From positions 1-64,000 of the forward strand of contig NZ_PKQK01000004.1 in the NCBI RefSeq assembly GCF_002968835.1: DNA of 64,000 bases, in the 5' to 3' direction. A program made the position numbers and the translations under genes. Origin of the DNA: Paenibacillus sp. PCH8 (GTDB lineage Bacteria > Bacillota > Bacilli > Paenibacillales > Paenibacillaceae). The notes beneath the pieces are model-generated. The model was not told where the DNA came from, did not search any database, and was given only the letters and a program-made list of their open reading frames with translations. Positions 16,830 to 24,715 of this stretch are shown here, one piece after another; the stretch's first letter is position 1; every line of letters begins with the position of its first letter.

Positions 16830-16943
16830 ATATGCTGCAATTACTGTCCTGAAGTCCTATGACTTTGGGACTGTTGAAGATTAGAACTGGAAATGTTATG
16901 GTAAAAGAAGATAACGAAGTCATCCCTTTTTTTTAGTCTAAAA

Positions 16944-16966
16944 TGACCAATGTACCATTTCGGTCA
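16944..16966 (+). promoter_or_regulatory. Candidate TetR-type operator upstream of the CYP102 gene
   Basis: TGACC (16944-16948) and GGTCA (16962-16966) form an inverted repeat with a 13-base spacer. CYP102 genes of bacilli are repressed by TetR proteins (BM3R1, FatR) whose gene usually lies next door; here none does. The assignment is inference from position and symmetry only. Confidence 0.3.
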
Positions 16967-17115
16967 GTTGGTTCTGTCAGTGATTTTACGGTTATCTGGA
17001 TGAAATGAGAAAATGTGCAAAAAATAACACTAAATCTGTTGATCTGTAGAGTAATGTATTCGCGTCATTATTTGTAGTTGTAGAACTCTTAACTTGGAGA
17101 GAAGGAGTGAGCGTC

Positions 17116-20100
17116 ATGCCACCAATTTCAGTGCCACAACCGAAAACATTTGGCCCACTGGGCAATTTGCCGCAATTGAACTTTGATGAGCCGGTGCAAT
17201 CCTTGGTGAAACTTGCTGACGAGTATGGACCGATCTTCCGAATGGAGTACCCTGGACGAAGTGAATTGTATATTTCAGGCCATAAGCTCGTAGCCGAGGT
17301 CACAGATGAATCCAAGTTCGACAAACGCGTGTGGGCACCGCTTGCGAAGGTTCGTGCGTTCGCAGGAGATGGGCTGTTCACGAGCTGGACCGAAGAGCCG
17401 AATTGGAAAAAAGCCCATAACGTGCTGCTACCAAGTTTCAGTCAGCGTGCCATGCAGGGATACCACAACAAAATGATTGACCTAGCTGTGCAGCTGGTCC
17501 AGAAATGGTCACGACTGAACCCGGATGAGACGGTTAACGTTCCGGATGATATGACACGTCTTACGCTCGACACGATTGGACTCTGTGGTTTCAACTATCG
17601 GTTTAACAGCTTCTACCGGGAAGAACCACATCCATTCATTACAAGTATGGTTCGTGCGCTGGACGAATCCATGAGTTCATTGCAGCGACTGCGTCTGCAA
17701 GACAAACTGATGATCACCAAAAAGAAACAGTTTGAACAGGATATCCGTTCGATGTTCTCCTTGGTGGATCACATTATTGCCGAGCGCAAAGAGAAACCGC
17801 AGGAAGGCGCAGATGATCTGTTGTCCCATATGCTCAGTGGCAAGGACCCGGAAACGGGAGAAACACTGGATGATGAGAACATTCGCTATCAGATTATTAC
17901 CTTCCTGATTGCAGGACATGAGACTACGAGTGGTCTGTTATCCTTCGCCGTCTATTATCTGATGAAGAACCCGGATACGCTCGCTAAAGCCAGAGCCGAA
18001 GTGGATCAGATTCTGAAAGATCCGGTTCCAACGTACAATCAGGTTCGCAATCTGAAGTATGTGCGTATGGTTCTGAATGAAGCGCTTCGATTGTGGCCTA
18101 CAGCTCCTGCCTTTTCCCTGTATGCCAAAGATGACACGGTACTTGCGGGTCAATATCCTTTGCAAAAAGGCGACAGCGTCAGTGTACTTATTCCGAAATT
18201 GCATCGGGACCGCGAAGCCTGGGGAGATGATGTGGAGGAATTCCGCCCGGAACGGTTCGAAGATCCGAGCAAAGTGCCGCATGATGCGTACAAGCCTTTT
18301 GGAAATGGTCAACGGGCCTGTATTGGTCAGCAATTTGCACTTCAGGAAGCGACTTTGGTGCTGGGCATGGTGCTCAAGCATTTTGACTTCATAGATCATT
18401 CCGATTATCAGTTAAAGGTCAAAGAAACTTTGACACTCAAACCGGATAACTTCACCATTCGCGTACGTGCTCGTGGGGGCCAACCGGTCATGGCCGTTCC
18501 GGGTGTAGCGCTCGAAGAACCGACTCCAGTCGCCAAAAGAACAGAGCCAGATGCGGCAAATGCCCATCACACACCGATGCTGGTTCTGTACGGTTCCAAT
18601 CTAGGCACGGCGGAAGGCATTGCGCGTGAAATCGCCGATACCGCCAGATATCAGGGATTCCGTAGTGAGGTTGCTACGCTGGATGATCGTGTAGGCAAAC
18701 TACCGAAGGATGGTGCCGTTATTATTGTCAGTGCATCTTATAATGGTCAGCCGCCAAGTAATGCCAAGATGTTCGTCGAGTGGATTGAACATGCGGACGC
18801 CAATGAATTCAAGGGCGTGCGTTTCGCTGTTCTTGGATGTGGTGACCACAACTGGGCGAGCACCTATCAGCGTATTCCACGTTTAATAGATGAACAATTG
18901 TCTTCGAGAGGAGCCGAGCGGTTATCGCCCTTGGGTGAGTCCGATGCAAGCGGTGATTTTGAGAAGCAGGTGGGAGATTGGACGGAGCAATTATGGCCGG
19001 ATCTTGCACGAACGATGGAACTGAAACTGAACACAAGCTCCAATAGCGAACGCAGCTCTCTATCTGTGCAATTCGTCAGTGGACTCGCAGTGACTCCACT
19101 TGCAGACACGTATGATGCACATGTGGCGGACGTATTACAGAACAGGGAGCTTCACGACGCGGGCAGTGAACGAAGCACACGTCACCTGGAGATCAAATTG
19201 CCAGAAGGCATAACCTACAGGGAAGGGGATCACCTGGGCATTCTGCCGCAGAATCCACCTGAGCTTGTAGAACGTGCATTGCGTCGATATGGATTCACCG
19301 GAACGGAACATCTGGTTCTGGATGCATCCGGTCGAAGTGCCGCACATCTGCCGCTTCATCAACCGGTTAACCTGTATGATCTGCTCAGTCATAGCGTTGA
19401 ACTTCAAGAGGCGGCAACTCGTGCGCAACTGAGAGAAATGGCAGCATATACGGTATGTCCACCGCATAAAAAAGAGCTAGAAGCATTGCTTGATGAGTCC
19501 ATGTATATGGAAGAAGTACGAAATAAACGTATCTCGATGTTAGACTATCTGGTGAAATACGAGGCATGTGAACTGCCGTTTGAGCGTTTTCTCGAATTGT
19601 TGCCTGCGCTGAAAGCCAGATATTATTCGATCTCCAGTTCACCGCGTGTTCAGCCCGATCGAGCGAGTATTACGGTCAGTGTTGTGCGTGCCCCGGCTTG
19701 GAGCGGACAGGGCGAGTACAAAGGCATTGCGTCTAATTATCTGGCTAACCTGAAATCCAGTGATGAAGTTGTCATGTTCATCCGGACTCCTGAGTCGGGG
19801 TTCCAATTGCCGGGGGACGCTCAGGTTCCTGTTATTATGGTGGGTCCGGGTACAGGTGTGGCCCCATTCCGAGGTTTTCTGCAAGCAAGGCATGTGTTGA
19901 AAGAACAAGGACAGGAGGTTGGCGAAGCCCATCTGTACTTTGGATGCCGGAATCCTGAACATGATTATCTGTACAAAAACGAATTGGAAGCAGCCCAGGA
20001 AGAAGGGCTTGTCCAGCTTCATACCGCTTTCTCCCGAGTGCACGGGGAAGAGAAATGTTATGTACAGCATCTGATGAGAGACGATGCTCACCAATTAATT

Positions 20101-20289
20101 TCTTTGCTGAAACAGGGTGGACATCTGTATATTTGCGGTGATGGTAGCAAGATGGCGCCTGATGTGGAGGCGACACTCAAGCAAGCATACGCTGATATTC
20201 AAGGCAAATCTGCACAGGAAGCCGAAGAATGGTTCGATCAACTTCAGCAGGAAGGGCGATACGCCAAGGATGTATGGACAGGTATCTGA
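17116..20289 (+). CDS. Self-sufficient cytochrome P450:NADPH-P450 reductase (CYP102 family)
   Basis: 1057 residues from ATG 17116 (GAAGGAG 8 bases upstream; GTG 17107 would sit inside the ribosome site). Heme domain 1-~460: I-helix AGHETTSGLL, ExxR in NEALRLWP, heme loop FGNGQRACIGQQ with ligand Cys402. Linker ~465-485. FMN domain from LVLYGSNLGTAEG, then an FAD/NADPH ferredoxin-reductase part: RYYSISSSP, GPGTGVAPFRGFLQAR, and the C-terminal DVWTGI. All electron-transfer parts in one chain, as in P450 BM3 and B. subtilis CypD/CypB. Expected reaction: NADPH-dependent subterminal hydroxylation of medium to long fatty acids in the cytoplasm. The exact substrate range cannot be read from sequence. 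Confidence 0.95.
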   Translation: MPPISVPQPKTFGPLGNLPQLNFDEPVQSLVKLADEYGPIFRMEYPGRSELYISGHKLVAEVTDESKFDKRVWAPLAKVRAFAGDGLFTSWTEEPNWKKAHNVLLPSFSQRAMQGYHNKMIDLAVQLVQKWSRLNPDETVNVPDDMTRLTLDTIGLCGFNYRFNSFYREEPHPFITSMVRALDESMSSLQRLRLQDKLMITKKKQFEQDIRSMFSLVDHIIAERKEKPQEGADDLLSHMLSGKDPETGETLDDENIRYQIITFLIAGHETTSGLLSFAVYYLMKNPDTLAKARAEVDQILKDPVPTYNQVRNLKYVRMVLNEALRLWPTAPAFSLYAKDDTVLAGQYPLQKGDSVSVLIPKLHRDREAWGDDVEEFRPERFEDPSKVPHDAYKPFGNGQRACIGQQFALQEATLVLGMVLKHFDFIDHSDYQLKVKETLTLKPDNFTIRVRARGGQPVMAVPGVALEEPTPVAKRTEPDAANAHHTPMLVLYGSNLGTAEGIAREIADTARYQGFRSEVATLDDRVGKLPKDGAVIIVSASYNGQPPSNAKMFVEWIEHADANEFKGVRFAVLGCGDHNWASTYQRIPRLIDEQLSSRGAERLSPLGESDASGDFEKQVGDWTEQLWPDLARTMELKLNTSSNSERSSLSVQFVSGLAVTPLADTYDAHVADVLQNRELHDAGSERSTRHLEIKLPEGITYREGDHLGILPQNPPELVERALRRYGFTGTEHLVLDASGRSAAHLPLHQPVNLYDLLSHSVELQEAATRAQLREMAAYTVCPPHKKELEALLDESMYMEEVRNKRISMLDYLVKYEACELPFERFLELLPALKARYYSISSSPRVQPDRASITVSVVRAPAWSGQGEYKGIASNYLANLKSSDEVVMFIRTPESGFQLPGDAQVPVIMVGPGTGVAPFRGFLQARHVLKEQGQEVGEAHLYFGCRNPEHDYLYKNELEAAQEEGLVQLHTAFSRVHGEEKCYVQHLMRDDAHQLISLLKQGGHLYICGDGSKMAPDVEATLKQAYADIQGKSAQEAEEWFDQLQQEGRYAKDVWTGI

Positions 20290-20334
20290 TGTAAGTATGT
20301 GAAGTGAATGGTGATTCAGGTCCGTAACTGGTGG

Positions 20335-20376
20335 AGCGGTGAGATACAGAAGCAGTTCTGTTCTCACCGCTTTTTG
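20335..20376 (+). terminator. Rho-independent terminator of the CYP102 gene
   Basis: AGCGGTGAGA (20335-20344) pairs perfectly with TCTCACCGCT (20362-20371); an inner ACAGAAGCAGTTCTGT extends it; TTTTT follows. Confidence 0.85.
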
Positions 20377-20485
20377 CATATGAGCCGATTCTTGAGCAGA
20401 TATGGGGTCTATGAGTTATAATTCGGAAGGGAAGCCCATCCGCAGACAGGAGAAATCTGTGAAAGAGTTACCATTGGAACCTGCT

Positions 20486-20908
20486 TTACGATCGAGTGAA
20501 CGACCGTTTCGAGCACTTTCTTCTGACGGTTGGCCGATAGATCGACTCGACGCTGGAGAGAGGAAAGAGAATACGGGAGGGGACTCTGCCTTTTCCCTGA
20601 AGCTCCAGATAATCCAGTCCCACGCCAACTAATCTGATATTGTTAAATGCGTTCCAGGAAGGGAACGTCGTGCGGATTCCCACTCGGATGCCTCGCCGTG
20701 TTCGTGGAATATCGAATACCCGAATGGAATTTAGACTAAGTGGGATGAATAACTGATGGTTTACTTTGATAAACTGCCTTGAATATACACGACGAATACG
20801 TCCCGGTTCCAACCCGGAGAGTGGAGTATTCAGTTCTGCAAGATGCCCCTGGAGTTCTTCCAGACGCTGCTGAAGTGTTTTTCCAGTATGGAGATGCTGC
20901 CAGCTCAT
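20486..20908 (-). CDS. Conserved hypothetical protein (140 aa)
   Basis: Not recognised. The ATG at 20908 has GGAGG seven bases upstream on the minus strand, which supports a real gene; a longer reading from 20998 has no such site. Residues 5-35 (MSWQHLHTGKTLQQRLEELQ) look helical, followed by a basic, beta-like body (RIRRVYSRQFIKVNHQLFIPL, IRVGIRTTFPSWNAFNNIRLVG) and a very basic tail ending RRKCSKRSF. No signal peptide or membrane segment. It is convergent with the CYP102 unit and divergent from the next small gene. Could be a nucleic-acid-binding protein on charge alone, but that is a guess. Confidence 0.6.
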   Translation of the reverse strand: MSWQHLHTGKTLQQRLEELQGHLAELNTPLSGLEPGRIRRVYSRQFIKVNHQLFIPLSLNSIRVFDIPRTRRGIRVGIRTTFPSWNAFNNIRLVGVGLDYLELQGKGRVPSRILFPLSSVESIYRPTVRRKCSKRSFTRS

Positions 20909-21032
20909 AAGTATTCCTCCGTTCGCCATTTGTACGTAGTATATGAAGGGACGGGGTCGGAAGGTGTACATTTGACAGCCCATGTTCGTTGTGGGCAACG
21001 GAGTTTTATTTTATATCGTGGGAGTGATTCAA

Positions 21033-21377
21033 ATGATCGTAGAAATGTACAAAGACCTCATTCGGGATGAGCGAGGCAACTATTATATGGCTGTACAGAT
21101 GGAGGGCAATGAGCTTACGCTCGTTAATGCATTCGTTGAAGCGGCGTTCACACCTGGACTCATCTACAATGAAGAGTTTCGTGCCAAATATAAAGAGATG
21201 GAAGGCGGGTTTGTAGGCAAAATAGCGATGGATCTGCTTCGCCATGATGTGGTCATGGGGATGAAACAAATCGACCGAAAGCTGTTGGAGCTGTCGGAAG
21301 TGGAGCAACAGTTCGCGGTGAATTATATTGATACGATTGAATTTTATCGTCACCCGGCGTGGAAACGGAAGGTGTAA
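21033..21377 (+). CDS. Hypothetical protein (114 aa)
   Basis: Not recognised. ATG 21033 follows GGGAGTGA by seven bases; the longer reading from 20982 is less likely because it begins with a hydrophobic run formed from the leader. Mixed alpha/beta, acidic: YKDLIRDERGNYYMAVQM at the start, then helices FRAKYKEMEGGFVGKIAMDLLR and a tail FAVNYIDTIEFYRHPAW. No cysteine, no membrane segment. Divergent from the minus-strand gene ending its start at 20908, so the two share a 124-base promoter region. Closed by a perfect hairpin at 21475. Confidence 0.6.
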   Translation: MIVEMYKDLIRDERGNYYMAVQMEGNELTLVNAFVEAAFTPGLIYNEEFRAKYKEMEGGFVGKIAMDLLRHDVVMGMKQIDRKLLELSEVEQQFAVNYIDTIEFYRHPAWKRKV

Positions 21378-21474
21378 AAGGAAGCGAGCGTACTTTTTAC
21401 AGATGGGGAAGAAAGGTTATTTACAAATTAGCAAGATCTGCCTTATACCGTCAACAGAATATAACCGAATGCAG

Positions 21475-21521
21475 AAAGCGCAAGTTCAGAGCCAGAATGC
21501 CTCTATAACTTGCGCTTTTTT
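21475..21521 (+). terminator. Rho-independent terminator
   Basis: AAAGCGCAAGTT (21475-21486) pairs perfectly with AACTTGCGCTTT (21507-21518), then further Ts. Confidence 0.85.
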
Positions 21522-21607
21522 CGTATGGGATTAGCGACAGATGTAGTTTCGGGTGGATGCACCTGGGTGCATCCGAGACTCTCAATCCTATTGCGAACTT
21601 GTGATTC

Positions 21608-22897
21608 TTAGAAACGAACCAGATGGTTGACGTTGACAGGTAAGCCCGTGGCGATGGCACGATTGGCCGCAATACCGGTCAGGATGGATCTTGCGCCGTC
21701 CACGTGGTTAGCCGCACGGTTGAACGGATCTTCTACAGGTTCTCCGAACAGATCATTCAGAAGAACCGGGTCACCTCCGCCATGGCCGCCGGCTTTCTCT
21801 TCCACATCAACCTCATATGGCGCATCAAACATCGGGAGAACGCGCAATGTTTTGCCGATCAATGCACCTTCCTTGCTTTTGTCACCCAATGAATTGACAT
21901 AGGATTGTTCCACAATGTTCATTTCGATCCGGCCTTTGGTGCCATTAATGGCAATGCGATAACCTTCCCACGGCTGGTAGGCAACGAGAGAATATGTCAA
22001 AATGGCTTTGTTCCGGTACTTCACAAGAACGCCCATCGTATCCTCAATATTGATGCCATCTCCAAATACACTCTGATCCCGCTGATAACCATCTTCCGAT
22101 TCGGCATCCAGATACATGGACTTGAGATGTGCATCCGAATCCAGGTGCAGAGCAAAAGGGTCTTCCTGAGCCATTGGATTGCCGGTTGCCCGATTATAGA
22201 ATTGTGTTACACCGCGTTCTTCGGCATTCTCTCTGCCATAAAACATCAGATCTCCGAATGCGAATACGGTATCCGGTTGCGAGCCAATCCAGAAATTCAC
22301 CAAGTCGAAATGATGGGTGGATTTGTGTACAAGCAGTCCACCGCTATTGCGCTTGTCCCGGTGCCAGCGACGGAAGTAGTCTGCACCGTGGCGGGTATTC
22401 AGCAGCCATTCGAAATGAACGGAAGTGACTTTCCCAATGGTATCATTGAGAATAAGTTCCCGTATTTTGGTGTGGTGCGGCGCATAACGGTAGTTAAAGG
22501 TGACTCTGACATTCTGCCCGGTCCGCTTGACGGCATCCAGAATCTCCTGGCATTTGTCCTCATCTATGGTCATGGGTTTCTCAGTTATAACGTCGCAGCC
22601 AAGCTCCATTGCACGAATGATGTACTTGTGATGGGTCCGATCAACGCTGGTAACGATGACATAGTCAGGCTTCTCATTCTCAATCATCTGATCAAACTGA
22701 TCCGCAGGATAGGCAGGTACCTCTGGATACTTGTACTTTTCCTTCAAGAGTTGATTTGCATAAGTCATTCGGACTTGATTTATATCGCAAAAGCCCACAA
22801 GCTCGGATGTATCCCTGTAATTCTGGGTCAAGGCACCGTAAAAAAATTCAGCACGGCCACCGGTTCCAACTAATACATAACGTTTCTTGTTACTCAT
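21608..22897 (-). CDS. Gfo/Idh/MocA-family oxidoreductase
   Basis: 429 residues. NAD(P)-dependent sugar or inositol-type dehydrogenase fold. Dinucleotide loop VLVGTGGRAEFFYGAL at the N-terminus, the family's EKP catalytic motif in DVITEKPMTIDEDK near residue 100, and FNYRYAPHHTKIREL near 135, followed by the beta-sheet C-terminal domain. AAGGAGG precedes ATG 22897 on the minus strand. Divergent from an AraC regulator, which probably controls it and binds the shared 129-base gap. The true substrate is unknown; the gene is alone, without a transport operon next to it. Confidence 0.9.
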   Translation of the reverse strand: MSNKKRYVLVGTGGRAEFFYGALTQNYRDTSELVGFCDINQVRMTYANQLLKEKYKYPEVPAYPADQFDQMIENEKPDYVIVTSVDRTHHKYIIRAMELGCDVITEKPMTIDEDKCQEILDAVKRTGQNVRVTFNYRYAPHHTKIRELILNDTIGKVTSVHFEWLLNTRHGADYFRRWHRDKRNSGGLLVHKSTHHFDLVNFWIGSQPDTVFAFGDLMFYGRENAEERGVTQFYNRATGNPMAQEDPFALHLDSDAHLKSMYLDAESEDGYQRDQSVFGDGINIEDTMGVLVKYRNKAILTYSLVAYQPWEGYRIAINGTKGRIEMNIVEQSYVNSLGDKSKEGALIGKTLRVLPMFDAPYEVDVEEKAGGHGGGDPVLLNDLFGEPVEDPFNRAANHVDGARSILTGIAANRAIATGLPVNVNHLVRF

Positions 22898-22952
22898 GTC
22901 TATCGCCTCCTTGAATATAGCTCTAGACTATAACAAGGGAGTACTTCTTTCG

Positions 22953-23001
22953 CCGCATTTTATGCGTAACCGCTTTCAAATGCCGCATATTTTGCTATAA
23001 T
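22953..23001. promoter_or_regulatory. Divergent control region: direct repeats, cre-like site and -10 box
   Basis: CCGCATTTTATGCG (22953) and CCGCATATTTTGC (22983) are direct repeats 30 bases apart, as expected for an AraC-type operator pair on one helix face. Between them CGTAACCGCTTTCA (22965-22978) matches the CcpA cre consensus at 13 of 14 positions. TATAAT at 22996-23001 is the -10 box of the AraC gene. Confidence 0.5.
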
Positions 23002-23026
23002 TTATGGAAAGGAGAGAGACCGCGAT

Positions 23027-23932
23027 ATGACAGAGCCTTTTCATGCAGACTATCATGATCCCACGGATTTATTGCATATTGAATATGATCGTCGCATGGG
23101 ATATTTCTCAATGACGGACGATCACTTGCATGATCATTATGAGTTGTACTACTTGTTGTCTGGCGAGCGTATCTACTTCATCAAGGACCGAACCTATCGG
23201 GTCAAGGCAGGTGATCTGGTATTTGTCGATCGGAATACGGTTCACAAGACATTGGAGAGCGGCATGCCCGACCATGAACGTATTGTGCTGTATATGAAAC
23301 CTGAGCTTTTTGCCCTGATGGCTGTTTCAGCTGATCTGGTTGAAGGGTTGAAGGAGCCTTTCTGCTGGGAGATTCCTATTGTAAGGTTTCCTTCACAGAT
23401 GACTGAGGTTATGGAGCGGATGGTTAGTGAGATGGTCGATGAGATGCTTCGTCCCCAAGCCGGAAGCGACTTGCTGCTGCGTCACCGGGTTGTTGAATTG
23501 TTGGTGTACGCCTATCGTAATCGGCACTTGAGCAGATTATCTTCCGATGATCGTGAGCCGGTTCTTCATCCCAAGACGCAGGTAGTTGTGCGTTACCTCA
23601 ATGATAATTATCACCAAACACTCACGTTGCCTGAGGTGGCGGGTATGTTTCGCATTAGTCCGCATTATCTAAGTCGATTGTTTAAACAAACGACAGGGTT
23701 TACCTTCAGTGATTATCTGAACCTGCTGCGGATCAAGGAAGCACAGCGTCTGCTGCGGGAAAGTGAGGAATCCATTACGGATATCGCCTGGCTCGCGGGA
23801 TTTAGTAATTTTTCTCATTTTGGTAAGATGTTCAAACGTACCGTTCAAGCGTCACCGAGAGACTATAGGCAGGTGTACAAGGAATCAGGTTCGGTGAAAC
23901 CAATAAAAAAAGGGGAGACATACGATGATTGA
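23027..23932 (+). CDS. AraC-family transcriptional regulator
   Basis: 301 residues. N-terminal cupin sensor (HLHDHYELYYLLSGERIYFIKDRTYRVKAGD split over residues 35-75, with FVDRNTVHKT) and a C-terminal double helix-turn-helix (~195-295): LTLPEVAGMFRISPHYLSRLFK and ITDIAWLAGFSNFSHFGKMFK. The cupin type is typical of sugar-responsive activators. AAAGGAGAG precedes ATG 23027. Divergent from the Gfo/Idh gene and overlapping the RidA gene by 8 bases, so it likely governs both. Confidence 0.9.
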   Translation: MTEPFHADYHDPTDLLHIEYDRRMGYFSMTDDHLHDHYELYYLLSGERIYFIKDRTYRVKAGDLVFVDRNTVHKTLESGMPDHERIVLYMKPELFALMAVSADLVEGLKEPFCWEIPIVRFPSQMTEVMERMVSEMVDEMLRPQAGSDLLLRHRVVELLVYAYRNRHLSRLSSDDREPVLHPKTQVVVRYLNDNYHQTLTLPEVAGMFRISPHYLSRLFKQTTGFTFSDYLNLLRIKEAQRLLRESEESITDIAWLAGFSNFSHFGKMFKRTVQASPRDYRQVYKESGSVKPIKKGETYDD

Positions 23933-24371
23933 AGCGAGATTGAATGAACTGGGGATCATTCTACCCACAGCCAGTGCGCCAGCAGCGAAATATGCGAATG
24001 CCGTTATTGTAAATGGAATGATGTACGTATCCGGGAAAGGGCCCGACACCTCCGAACGTGGTAAACTGGGGGCGGAATTCACAACCGGGCAGGGATATGA
24101 TTTTGCACGTAACGCTGGACTTGAGGTGCTCGCTGTTGTTCGAGACGTGCTGGGTTCACTGGATCATGTGAAGAGAGTGGTTAAAGTGCAGGGCTTCATC
24201 AATGCATCCGCTTCGTTTCAGGAGCATCATAAAGTACTGAATGGATTCTCGGATCTGATGATGGAAGTATTCGGGAATCAGGGGGTACACGCCCGTTCCG
24301 TATTCGGTGCAGTATCGGTGAGGGACAATTTACCACTAATCATTGATTCCATATTTCAGGTGGAGGAATAG
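23925..24371 (+). CDS. RidA/YjgF family protein
   Basis: 148 residues, the longer RidA subtype. Members hydrolyse reactive enamine/imine intermediates or act on related small substrates. Seen: NAVIVNGMMYVSGKGPDTSERGKLG at 25-50 (split here for length), the NAGLEVLAVVRDVLGSLD helix, VKVQGFINASASFQEHHKVLNG, and a C-terminal RSVFGAVSVRDNLPL where classic RidA has an arginine-containing loop. Start overlaps the AraC gene; AAAAAAGGGGAG upstream is the ribosome site. The pairing with an AraC regulator and oxidoreductase suggests a shared small-molecule pathway. Confidence 0.85.
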   Translation: MIEARLNELGIILPTASAPAAKYANAVIVNGMMYVSGKGPDTSERGKLGAEFTTGQGYDFARNAGLEVLAVVRDVLGSLDHVKRVVKVQGFINASASFQEHHKVLNGFSDLMMEVFGNQGVHARSVFGAVSVRDNLPLIIDSIFQVEE

Positions 24372-24715
24372 GTACGCATGACAGAGTTCAATCCAAGAAC
24401 ATCCCTTCATTGGAAGAATCTGAAGCGAATGTGCGAAAGGCACGCCTCCAATAGCTGGAGTGTACTGACATGATGCTCCATTTGCGTGACAGGCATACAG
24501 ATGAGTTCGTAAGTAGCAGCAGCGGGCTGCATCGAATCGACTAAGGAGGGTTGGTGGAAATTGGAGTGAGTCTGGCGATCAATACTGGATCATCGACGAA
24601 ATGACTGGGATTCGGGAATCTTGCGGGTGATGTAGCTCCAAGCTGGGTAATATTATTGAGCGACATGTCTGGACGTCGGATTAGATATAACAAGATATTA
24701 CGAGGTGAAGAATTC
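24372..24715 (+). other. 344-base gap with decayed coding remnants
   Basis: No intact gene. A 31-codon reading frame opens at 24378 behind GGAGG and stops at once; from 24543 the frame reads VEIGVSLAINTGSSTK-stop-LGFGNLAGDVAPSW and runs into the following gene. This looks like one gene broken by stops, but I cannot name the parent. No T-box or other riboswitch signature was found despite the GGAGGGTTGGTGG string. Confidence 0.3.

Noticed and set aside
21905..22873. 322-codon plus-strand frame opposite the Gfo/Idh gene
   Set aside because: Antisense shadow of a well-supported oxidoreductase with family motifs and ribosome site on the minus strand.
24535..24560. T-box riboswitch suggested by GGAGGGTTGGTGG
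   Set aside because: The conserved T-box bulge sequence, specifier loop and a terminator/antiterminator pair are not recognisable, and the downstream gene is not an aminoacyl-tRNA or amino-acid gene.
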